NCBI RefSeq assembly: GCF_020283565.1
Contig: NC_060060.1
Location: forward strand, 11,718,001-11,782,000
Source of the DNA: Trifolium pratense
Lineage: Eukaryota > Streptophyta > Magnoliopsida > Fabales > Fabaceae
DNA: 64,000 nt
Direction of reading: 5' to 3'
Shown piece by piece: positions 56,167 through 64,000 of this stretch. The position numbers and the translations under genes are program-made. The notes under the pieces are model-generated. The model saw only the letters and a list, made by a program, of their open reading frames with translations. It made no database searches and had not been told where the DNA came from. Every line of letters starts with the position of its first letter. The first letter of the stretch is position 1.

Positions 56167-59100
56167 CTTCCACGTCCTGGGGAGGATTTTTCCTTCCATG
56201 GTCTCTAGGCGATATGCTCCTCCTTCGAAAGCTTCTTGCACCCGGAAGGGGCCTTCCCAGTTTGCTGCGAACTTTCCTCCTTTATCCTTTCCCATAGGTC
56301 TTTTCAGCACCAGGTCGCCTTCTTGAAAACTCCTTTGTTTGACTCTCGTATTATAACGCCTAGCGGCTCTTTGCTTTATGGCGAATTCTCTGAAATGCGC
56401 TCTTTCTCTTCTTTCCTCGATCATGTCTAGGTTCTCTTCCAAAGCTCTGTCGTTCTCTTCCTGCGTCGTGGTTTCTCTGCGCCAACTAGGAGGATTTATT
56501 TCCACCGGGATCATCGCGTCCGAACCATAGACCATTGTAAATGGCGCTTCTCCTGTCGAGGATTGGGGAGTGGTGTGATACGACCAGAGGATGGGTGAGA
56601 TGTGGGCTACCCAAGCTTCGCCTTTGCTATCTAGCCTTCTTTTTAAGGCTCTTAGTATCACCTTATTTGCTGACTCTGCTTGTCCGTTAGCTTGTGGATG
56701 CTCCACTGATATAAAGGTGTTTTTGATTCCTTTGCTTCGACAGAATTCAACGACCTTTTCGCTGGCGAACTGTGTACCGTTGTCGGATACGATGTATTTG
56801 GGCAATCCAAATCTGCAGATGATTTTCTTCCAATAAAAGATTTTTACCTGTTCCGCCGAGATGCTGGACACCGGTTCTGCTTCAATCCATTTTGTAAAGT
56901 AGTCTACGGCGACGATGATCCATCGCGCTTGTTTATAGCCAACCGGAAATGGACCAACGATATCTACACCCCACATGAAAAAGGGCCAAGGGGATAATAC
57001 TGACTTTAGTGGCTCCCCCGGAACGTGATGCAGGTTGGCGTGTCTTTGACATTTGTCACAGTTTCTTACATACATGGCGGTATCATCATGTATATCTGGC
57101 CAATAAAATCCTGCTCTCAATATCTTTCCTGCTAATGCTCTTGAACCGATATGACTACCACATGATCCTTCGTGTACTTCAGTCATGATGCGCTTGGCTT
57201 CTTCAGTACTGACGCATAAAAGGAGGGGGGACGCGAATCCCCTCTTATATAGCTTATCCCCTACCATTGAATACCATGCCGCCATTTTCCTCAATTTAAA
57301 AGCCTTTTCTCTTTCTTTCGGGAGCTCATCCTTTTGGAGGTACCGGATAATGGGCGATCTCCAGTCTTCTTCTTCTATTACCATCATTACCTCTTCCCCG
57401 TTGATGCTGGGAGTTTTTATGGTTTCTTGGATAACGGTTCTATGGCTTCCTGGTTTTTTGGTGCTCGCCAGCTTTGACAATAGATCTGCTCTCATGTTTT
57501 GTTCGCGGGGAACGTAAACTAATTCGAACGAATCGAAATGCTTAGCTAGGTTTTGCACCTTCTCCACGTATTTGATTAACTGCGGCTCCTTCGTTTGAAA
57601 CTTCCCTGATACTTGGTTGGTTACCAGTTGGGAATCACTCATGGCCTTTAGCTCTTTTACCTCCATATCGCTTGCCAACTTCATTCCTGCTATCAAAGCC
57701 TCGTATTCCGCTTGGTTGTTGCTAGCTTTGAAGGCGAAACGTAGTGATTGTTCTATCATCACGCCATCCGGTCCTTCCAGTACTATTCCGGCTCCACTTC
57801 CTCGCACATTGGAGGCCCCGTCAACTGAGAGTGTCCAAAACGCCGTTTTCTCTGTTGTTGGCGGAGTAGACATCTCCAATACAAAATCAGCTAGTCTTTG
57901 TGACTTAATGGCCCCTCTAGGTGAGAAGGTGATGTCAAATTCCGATAATTCCACGGACCACGCCACCATCCTTCCTGCCAAGTCTGGCTTTCGGAGGACG
58001 TTCTTGATAGGGTAATCTGTTCTAACAACTACCTGGTGGCTTTGAAAATACTGCCTTAACTTTCTGGCTGTGACAACTACCGCGAGAGATAACCTCTCTA
58101 TTCTTTGATACCTTGTTTCTGCTCCCCTTAAGGTTCTACTTACAAAATATATAGGTTTTTCTTCGCCCTCTATTTCTTGAACTAGAGCTGAACTCAAAGC
58201 TCTATCCGAAACTGCGAGATATAGGTAAAGGGTGTTACCTGGTAATGGGCGTGTCAAGATGGGCGGTGATGCCAGGAACTCTTTTAGTTGTTTGAAGGCT
58301 TCTTCGCATTCTGGCGTCCAGGAAAATCTCTCATTTTTCCTAAGAGATGCGAAGAAGTGGAAACCCTTTTCGCCCGCACATGATAGGAATCTGGATAGTG
58401 CCGCTATTCTGCCTGTCAAGGTCTGTACTTCTTTCACGGATGTAGGGCTCCTCATGTCTATGATGGCTTGGCATTTCTCGGGGTTAGCCTCTATTCCTCT
58501 GCTGGTGAGCATAAATCCTAAGAATTTTCCGGCTTGTACTCCAAAGGAACACTTCGCTGGGTTTAGTCTCATGTTGTACTTTCTTACTGATCCCATGATG
58601 TCCAGTAGATCATCATCATGGCGACTTCCCTCGGAGGTTTTTACTACCATGTCGTCGATATATACCTCTAAATTCTTCCCTATTTGCTCAGCAAAGACCC
58701 TGTCCATCAACCTTTGGTATGTTGCTCCCGCATTCTTCAATCCAAAAGGCATGACGTTGTAAAAATAGTTGCAGGTATTCGACATAAAGGCTGTATGGCA
58801 GGCGTCGGAGGGGTTCATCTTTATTTGATTGTATCCGGAGTAGGCGTCCATAAAACTCAGCATCTTGCACCCCGAGGCGCCATCAATTAACCTGTCTATG
58901 TTAGGTAGGGGATATGGATCTTTAGGACACGCCTTGTTTAAGTCTGTGAAGTCCACGCACATTCTCCACTTCCCGTTGGCCTTTTTCACCATGACGACAT
59001 TTGCCAACCATGAGGGGTATTTTATTTCTTCGATGAATCCTGCTTCCTTTAGTTTCTCTACTTCCTCTGCTATAGCGACTCGTCTTTCTTCTCCCACCTT

Positions 59101-61275
59101 CCTTTTTCTTTGGGAAACTGGTTTTGTGCTGGGTGATATTGAGAGTTTATGTGTTATCACCCCTTCGTCAATCCCTGGCATATCTGAAGGTTTCCATGCG
59201 AATAGGTCAGCGTTATCCTTCAAGATTTTGATGATTCGTCTCCTCTCCTCGCTGGGCAAGGCTGTTCCCAAGCTGGTTGTCTGGTGTGGGTGATCGCCGA
59301 TTTGAACCTGCTCCAGGTCTTCTATAGGGCTTACCCTCCGATCTTGAAATTCTTCCCTCGGATCCATGTCTGCGCTCTCTATGATGTTTATGCCGCCTGG
59401 AATTGCGGCTTGTCTTCTTTCGAATTTCCCGCTTGCGCTGGAAGTTCGGTGTCGTATCTTTAAGCTAGACTCGTAGCATTTCTTGGCGAGGAGCTGATCG
59501 CCCCTTACTGTTCCTACTCCCCCATTCTCAAGGGGGTATTTTATTGCTAGGTATAGAGTGGACATGGCCGCCCCTAACGTGTTAAAGGCGGGCCTTCCTA
59601 TAATAATATTATAGGAGGTAAAAGGGGTTTTAACTACCAGGTATCGCACCTTGATAGTTTTGGCGTTGCTGCCTTCTCCAAACGTGGTAAGAAGGGAGGC
59701 GTAACCCATTACGTCCACTTGTTCGCCAGAGAACCCAACCAGGGTTCCGGAGTATGGTTGCAATTGTTCTTCTGCTAATTGCATGGCCTTGAAAGCTTCC
59801 CAGTACATAATATCCGCTGAACTCCCTGAATCTATCAATACTCTTTTTACATCACAGTTCAAAATTTGGACTTGTATCACTAATGGATCATCGTCATGGG
59901 GTGCTACCTCCAAACCATCCTTTGCCGTGAATGCCAAATCTGGTACGTTTAATGGCTGAGGCTGACTTACGAGGTATATTTCCGAGATAGCTCGGCGTAC
60001 ATACCTTTTCCTTGCTGAGCTTGATTCGCCCCCGCCTGAGAATCCTCCTGCTATTGTATTCACGGAGATTCTCCCCTTGGGAGGTTCTCTATTTGGCCCA
60101 GGAGGGTCCCTTGGCTCCTGTCGGGGGACTTTTGGCACGACAACCCGCCCTTGGGCGGCGTCGTCAATGAATTTGCGAAGGTGTCCGCTTTTTATCAGTT
60201 CTTCGATTAAATCTCTTAAGCGGAAGCATTTTTCTGTGGAGTGACCTCTACACCTGTGATATGCGCACCAGGCGTTATCGTCCAGCCCCATGGGGATGTT
60301 ACTGGTTCTCCTTGGGGGGAGGTTTGCCAAACCAGTGGCCAGAATCTCATTTAAGACGTAAACTTTTGAGGCGTTTAATGGCGTGAGGTCTTCATTGGCG
60401 GGATGATTCCTGAATTCTCTTCTGGGCGATTGGCGGTAGGGCTTCCCATGATGCCTCTGCCACGGGTCTCCTTGCTGGCCTCCCGATTTTGATCGTGGGT
60501 GTTCGGGCGCTCTAGTGGCACGGCCCACGTATTCCTTTTCCTTAACGTCTCTTTGCCTTTTCTCGGCGTTACTTTCTTCGCCCTTTATATAACATTCCGC
60601 CCTCTTGTTCACCTCTTGCATTGACGAGGCTGGCTTTTGGGCTAAGGACTCATTGAAATGTCCCGCTCTTAGCCCATTGTGGAAGGCTGCTACGAACATC
60701 TCCTGATTTGGATTTGAGACTTTGATGGTGGCTTCGCTAAATCTGGTGAGGAAGTTACGCAATGACTCGCCATGGTTTTGGCGGATGGAGAAAAGACTGG
60801 TTGATGTGACTTTCACGTGTTTCGATCCAGCGAACTGGTGAATAAATTTTTTATGAAAGTCAGCATAACTCTCAATTGAATTTCTCGGAAGGTTCATGTA
60901 CCAACGCAGGGCGACATCCTTGAAGGTGCCGGCTAGTAATTTACACTTTAGATGTTCCGGAGCATTGATTATGGCGGTTTGTGTCCCAATTGCCATCAGG
61001 TGCTCCCTTGGATCCGTCTTTCCGTCGAAGGTAGGAAGGTGAGGAACCTTGATTGTTTCCACCACTTGGGCATCCCACAAGTGTTGTGCTAAGGGTTGTA
61101 CGTCCATGACGCCCTCTCCCTCCTCCTCCTCCAAAATCAATTTCGCTTTCTCTTTCTCATTAGTTCTTTCGGCTTCTATGGCCGCAATTTGAGTTTGTAA
61201 GCGCCGTATCTCTACGACGGCGGCTTGCAGGGTGTTAACGCTAGAGCTATCGTTGTTTTCATGCTCTCCAGCCAT
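56062..61275 (-). CDS. Gag-pol polyprotein of the Tat element (C-terminus replaced)
   Basis: 1737 codons, no stops, from ATG 61275 (MAGEHENNDSSSVNTLQ). Gag capsid-like region about 75-240 (LPTFDGKTDPREHL, WYMNLPRNSI). Zinc-knuckle-like CAYHRCRGHSTEKC 337-350. Aspartic protease with DSGSSAD at 482-488. Reverse transcriptase about 735-925 with D810 and YIDD 872-875. First RNase H about 985-1095, in which the usual catalytic aspartate position reads A (LAVSD, 1020-1024). Archaeal-type RNase H about 1147-1270 with D1152, E1190, D1214 and D1264. Integrase with H1368, H1375, C1406, C1409 and D1438, D1498, E1534. From residue 1703 on, the frame enters the inserted hAT-type element and ends in low-complexity sequence (GFGFGFG); the normal last dozen codons lie beyond it near 55.5 kb. 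All upstream catalytic motifs are intact. Confidence 0.95.
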   Translation of the reverse strand: MAGEHENNDSSSVNTLQAAVVEIRRLQTQIAAIEAERTNEKEKAKLILEEEEGEGVMDVQPLAQHLWDAQVVETIKVPHLPTFDGKTDPREHLMAIGTQTAIINAPEHLKCKLLAGTFKDVALRWYMNLPRNSIESYADFHKKFIHQFAGSKHVKVTSTSLFSIRQNHGESLRNFLTRFSEATIKVSNPNQEMFVAAFHNGLRAGHFNESLAQKPASSMQEVNKRAECYIKGEESNAEKRQRDVKEKEYVGRATRAPEHPRSKSGGQQGDPWQRHHGKPYRQSPRREFRNHPANEDLTPLNASKVYVLNEILATGLANLPPRRTSNIPMGLDDNAWCAYHRCRGHSTEKCFRLRDLIEELIKSGHLRKFIDDAAQGRVVVPKVPRQEPRDPPGPNREPPKGRISVNTIAGGFSGGGESSSARKRYVRRAISEIYLVSQPQPLNVPDLAFTAKDGLEVAPHDDDPLVIQVQILNCDVKRVLIDSGSSADIMYWEAFKAMQLAEEQLQPYSGTLVGFSGEQVDVMGYASLLTTFGEGSNAKTIKVRYLVVKTPFTSYNIIIGRPAFNTLGAAMSTLYLAIKYPLENGGVGTVRGDQLLAKKCYESSLKIRHRTSSASGKFERRQAAIPGGINIIESADMDPREEFQDRRVSPIEDLEQVQIGDHPHQTTSLGTALPSEERRRIIKILKDNADLFAWKPSDMPGIDEGVITHKLSISPSTKPVSQRKRKVGEERRVAIAEEVEKLKEAGFIEEIKYPSWLANVVMVKKANGKWRMCVDFTDLNKACPKDPYPLPNIDRLIDGASGCKMLSFMDAYSGYNQIKMNPSDACHTAFMSNTCNYFYNVMPFGLKNAGATYQRLMDRVFAEQIGKNLEVYIDDMVVKTSEGSRHDDDLLDIMGSVRKYNMRLNPAKCSFGVQAGKFLGFMLTSRGIEANPEKCQAIIDMRSPTSVKEVQTLTGRIAALSRFLSCAGEKGFHFFASLRKNERFSWTPECEEAFKQLKEFLASPPILTRPLPGNTLYLYLAVSDRALSSALVQEIEGEEKPIYFVSRTLRGAETRYQRIERLSLAVVVTARKLRQYFQSHQVVVRTDYPIKNVLRKPDLAGRMVAWSVELSEFDITFSPRGAIKSQRLADFVLEMSTPPTTEKTAFWTLSVDGASNVRGSGAGIVLEGPDGVMIEQSLRFAFKASNNQAEYEALIAGMKLASDMEVKELKAMSDSQLVTNQVSGKFQTKEPQLIKYVEKVQNLAKHFDSFELVYVPREQNMRADLLSKLASTKKPGSHRTVIQETIKTPSINGEEVMMVIEEEDWRSPIIRYLQKDELPKEREKAFKLRKMAAWYSMVGDKLYKRGFASPLLLCVSTEEAKRIMTEVHEGSCGSHIGSRALAGKILRAGFYWPDIHDDTAMYVRNCDKCQRHANLHHVPGEPLKSVLSPWPFFMWGVDIVGPFPVGYKQARWIIVAVDYFTKWIEAEPVSSISAEQVKIFYWKKIICRFGLPKYIVSDNGTQFASEKVVEFCRSKGIKNTFISVEHPQANGQAESANKVILRALKRRLDSKGEAWVAHISPILWSYHTTPQSSTGEAPFTMVYGSDAMIPVEINPPSWRRETTTQEENDRALEENLDMIEERRERAHFREFAIKQRAARRYNTRVKQRSFQEGDLVLKRPMGKDKGGKFAANWEGPFRVQEAFEGGAYRLETMEGKILPRTWKSRDGRKTQTRETHPNPNSSQRAKPELTGFGFGFG

Positions 61276-61338
61276 GTGAAGATGTTTAATTTCTTGTCTA
61301 GTTGCTGTGATAGGCTGGGATCAAATGATTTTACCGCA

Positions 61339-61356
61339 GCCCCACGGTGGGCGCCA
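61339..61356 (-). other. Primer-binding site complementary to tRNA-Lys
   Basis: Minus strand TGGCGCCCACCGTGGGGC, three bases after the 5' LTR. Its complement GCCCCACGGTGGGCGCCA is, from my knowledge of plant tRNAs, the 3' end of tRNA-Lys(CUU) with CCA. Confidence 0.8.
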
Positions 61357-61359
61357 AAA

Positions 61360-61834
61360 TGTTCTGGTAAAAAACAAGGGGGTTTGTATTATTGATCAAA
61401 GGGTGTGATTACACTCAGTTCAATTCCCAACAACCTTGGGAGTTTAATAATTCAGGATTCGATCCTTTTACAAATGAGAGTATGGAGCTATTTATAGAGC
61501 TTCTAGTCTTCTTCTCCAAGCAAGGATTCCTAAAAATCCGGTCCTTAGCATCTTCTTCGGTGGTATGGCGTGAAAATAGGGATGAGAACCTTGGTCTCCA
61601 AGCTATGGCAGTTGCGAGAAGTTTATTTCTTCCTTCTTAAGTTAGCGGTTGATACAAGGAAGAAGAAGATATTTTCCGTAACGCAGAATCCAACCTTTTT
61701 TGGCGTTGTCTTAGAATTGATGGTCGCGCCCTAGCCTCTAATCGCCTGTTTGTGTTTTACTTGCTTTGGGCTTATCATCCTTTTTACTCTAATTGGGCTT
61801 ATTGGATATTTTCTTAAGCCCATTGCCCAGTCCA
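61360..61834 (-). repeat. 5' LTR of the Tat element
   Basis: 475 bp, TGTTCTGG to CAGTCCA. Single difference from the 3' LTR at 61746. TATTTATAGAG near 61491 could be its TATA region if read on the plus strand. The promoter for gag-pol must act on the minus strand and is not obvious to me. Confidence 0.95.
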
Positions 61835-61939
61835 CGGATGCAAAACATTTAAAAGTGATTATTTTTATAAAATAAGTGATTTTTTCCTAAAATAAGCTAT
61901 AACAAACGCCCTCTGAATTCAGCTTTTTTTAGCTTTTTT

Positions 61940-62800
61940 TTAACGAAACCAACTTAATGCATTTCATTAATCACCAAAAGTTCAATATATAAAGGAACAA
62001 TCTCAAATATATAAAAACTAGTTCAAGAATTGGTCGCCCTAGCTAGTGTATGGGCAACCAAATTCACTTGTCTCATACTAAACTTAACTTCAAAGTTTGC
62101 ACAAGATAACATAACAAGGATAATTTCATTAACGATTGAAAGAAACTCTGAGTTATCTCGCCTCTTGGTACGAATTACCTCAATCAATACTTGCGAGTCA
62201 CTTTCGAATTGGACTTGTTCAAACCCCTATGCCTAGCTTCATTCATGGCCTGCAATAATTTTCATGCTTCACCCTCTTCCGTTGATAAAATCATTTGCTG
62301 CCACTATGTGAAACTAATAGTAAACTCATCAAAGCTATTGCGAAAACAAGCACTCATAGTTGTTCTTCCCGAGTCAACAAAAGAAGTTGCATCTACATTG
62401 CATTTTAACCAATCTATACGAGGCTTTTCCCATCGGGTTGTGTTTAAAAGTGGAACATAATGATCATCGGTAGATCGCATCCTATGAACAACAATCCACT
62501 CACTCCAATGATCAAAATAGCCCGTCCAACTTGACTTGGCGTTCTAACATTATCATTCCAGAATTTATTATTCTGGTTGTGCCATATACTCCAAAATAGC
62601 GTAGCCACTCTACCTATAGTTTCATAGTCTTCATTCTGACACAAGGCAAATACTCTATCAGTCGCGCTACCTTGCTGACATGCTGCATAGGCCATGACAG
62701 ATGACAGCCCAGCTGCTTGCCAACTAGATCGAGCAGAAGCGCAGGTGAAAAAAATGTGTACATCGTCTTCTACCTCCTCTTCACACAAGGAGCATAGAAT
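61940..62800 (-). pseudogene. LINE ORF2 3' end: zf-RVT and RNase H remnants
   Basis: The minus-strand ORF at 62788-62444 (CEEEVEDDVHIFFTCASARSSW, then FWSIWHNQNNKFWND) matches the zinc-binding C-terminal part of plant L1 ORF2. It is followed in a broken frame by an RNase H-like region (CNVDATSF, FEVKFSMRQVNLVAHTLARA). Stops and a frameshift show it is dead. Confidence 0.75.
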
Positions 62801-62872
62801 AGTTTATGAACATAATTTATGCAAATAAATAAAGTTTTATGTGAATTTATAAGTTTTCGTTAACAATAATTA

Positions 62873-63170
62873 CTCCCTCCTGACACAAATATAAGAAGAT
62901 AAAAAACACTTCAAATTTTGGACACAAATGTAAACAAAAAGTCAACTACTTTTAAACTAATTAATACCACTATTCCTAATATATCCTTATTGAATCATTT
63001 CACTTTTCAAAAGTTTATGCGATTTCCAAGGCATAAATCACTTTTCAAAGGGTAATATAGTAAACTTAACTCATGTTTTGCATTAAATCAAGAAAATTAA
63101 CTATACTTAACTAAATTTCCTAAACATGGTGTAAACAATTATTTTTTCTTATATTTATGTCCGAAGGCAG
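62873..63170. mobile_element. Stowaway-like MITE, 298 bp
   Basis: TA duplications (62871-62872, 63171-63172). Ends CTCCCTCCTGACACAAATATAAG and, reversed, CTGCCTTCGGACATAAATATAAG. The interior is AT-rich without an ORF. Confidence 0.8.
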
Positions 63171-63469
63171 TATATTTTTATAAGTTGTTTTCTCATAAAC
63201 TACCGTAAAAAGTTTATAATAATGCATACATATTTATTTATTTACATAAGTTGTTTTGCATAAGCTCGAAAACAAATCAATCCAAACGAGCTCTTAAATT
63301 TTTTTTAAACTATTTTCATCGTATTGTAAAAAAAAAACATTCATCATTCAAGTTTTTTTTTACGTTATTTTCATTTTTCGAGTTGTAAGAGCTTTTCACA
63401 TCTTAAAAACAAAATAAAACTATTTTAATCTTCTTAGTTAATGACATTATTCTTCTTATGTCATCTTCT

Positions 63470-63625
63470 TATATAAACTTTGAGGTTAATTTTGTTATGA
63501 GACAAGCGAATTTGGTTGCTCATACTCTTGTTAGTGCGGCCAATGTTTGAGTTAGTTTCCATAGATTTGAGATTATTCTCTTATGTATTGAACATTTATT
63601 AGTTAATAAAAGTTGAATCAAATTT
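63470..63625 (+). pseudogene. LINE RNase H tail (plus strand)
   Basis: Plus-strand sequence encodes FEVNFVMRQANLVAHTLVSAAN, then a stop and AT-rich 3' sequence with AATAAAAG. It is clearly related to the minus-strand LINE tail at 62.1 kb. Severely 5'-truncated. Confidence 0.7.
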
Positions 63626-64000
63626 AACTTTTTTTTAAAAGAAAATAATTATTTATAAGTTCCTGAACTATTTAATAACTTTTAAATAGGTCTTTGAATT
63701 AAAATTCTTTGCAATCAGATTCTTAAACTATTTTATTTTTTTAATTAAGTCCTCTAAGCTAGTTTATGGAACTCTCGATTAGCTTGTCATATGATAAAAT
63801 TGACCTTATAGTTGTGATTCAAATTCAAATTTAACATATCTCTACATTATTTAACAATAATTTCAAATTCATTTAGATTCACGTTTTTTTATATAATGTT
63901 TTGCATACCTTGGAGACACTCTATTTTTTGTAACACTAAGAGGCTTATTTAATTTAAACGAGTAAAATATATCTAATAATGTAAAAATAATAAAATTAGT
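63626..64000. other. Intergenic, no supported gene
   Basis: AT-rich sequence to the window edge. No ORF or clear repeat. Confidence 0.4.

Larger units (their letters stand above)
48763..61834 (-). mobile_element. Tat-type Ty3/gypsy retrotransposon, 13,072 bp, with antisense genes
   Basis: Perfect 5-bp duplication CGGAT (48758-48762 and 61835-61839). Two 475-bp LTRs start TGTTCTGG and end CAGTCCA. Minus-strand order: 5' LTR, 18-nt primer site, gag-pol ORF, hAT-type insertion, 69-bp tandem array, three opposite-strand genes, G-rich polypurine tract, 3' LTR. A second archaeal-type RNase H after the normal one, a long 3' region with tandem repeats, and opposite-strand ORFs together identify the Tat lineage (Ogre/Retand/Grande relatives). 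Unlike Ogre, no separate ORF precedes gag and no stop or intron separates protease from RT. Confidence 0.93.

Noticed and set aside
57185..59293. Several plus-strand ORFs of 110-176 codons
   Set aside because: Shadows of the gag-pol frame on the other strand. Unlike the three antisense genes they have no promoter signal and overlap conserved RT, RNase H or IN coding sequence.

Overview
The window is nuclear plant DNA: AT-rich, with multi-exon genes that have GT-AG introns, intron-less Pol III tRNA genes, and many MITEs, SINEs, LINE fragments and LTR retrotransposons. Several tRNA-derived SINE families look like those common in papilionoid legumes, so a legume of the Medicago/Trifolium type is my best guess. 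That is inference, not proof.

Layout. 1-16.2 kb is mostly repeat-filled intergenic DNA: a foldback element, MULE-type MITEs, a solo copia-type LTR with a perfect GATCG target duplication, an 896-bp hAT-type element rich in GGGCC, a possible untranslated transcript, a tRNA-like gene with an odd anticodon arm, LINE and plant-mobile-domain fragments, and one small intact gene (13.2-13.5 kb, minus strand). 16.2-22.1 kb is a complete copia-type insertion with two 1464-bp LTRs in which I found no difference, around a badly decayed interior. Its LTRs carry an unusual series of short hairpins that share a CTACAA-type loop.

22.3-48.0 kb is gene-rich: an AE7-like MIP18-family gene (minus, 5 exons, with a probable U12-type first intron), tRNA-Ile(UAU), VPS39 of the HOPS complex (plus, 12 exons, 981 aa), tRNA-Gln(CUG), a RADIALIS-like SANT gene (plus), a small two-exon gene of unknown function (minus), and the NRAP/UTP22 ribosome-biogenesis gene (minus, 26 exons, 1041 aa). 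I worked out exon joins by eye and all preserve frame. The genes are unrelated housekeeping or developmental genes and do not form a pathway.

48.8-61.8 kb is one young 13,072-bp Ty3/gypsy element of the Tat type, on the minus strand, with a perfect CGGAT target duplication and LTRs that differ at one of 475 positions. It has gag-pro-RT-RNaseH-archaeal RNaseH-integrase, a 3' region with about 16 copies of a 69-bp repeat, and three accessory genes on the opposite strand, each with a TATA-like element of its own and one with a spliceosomal intron. A hAT-type element has inserted into the last codons of pol. The flanks (61.9-64 kb) hold two LINE 3' fragments in opposite orientation and a Stowaway MITE.

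The most unusual signals are the copia LTR hairpin series, the antisense gene module of the Tat element, the coding-compatible 69-bp array, and the likely AT-AA U12 intron in the AE7-like gene.
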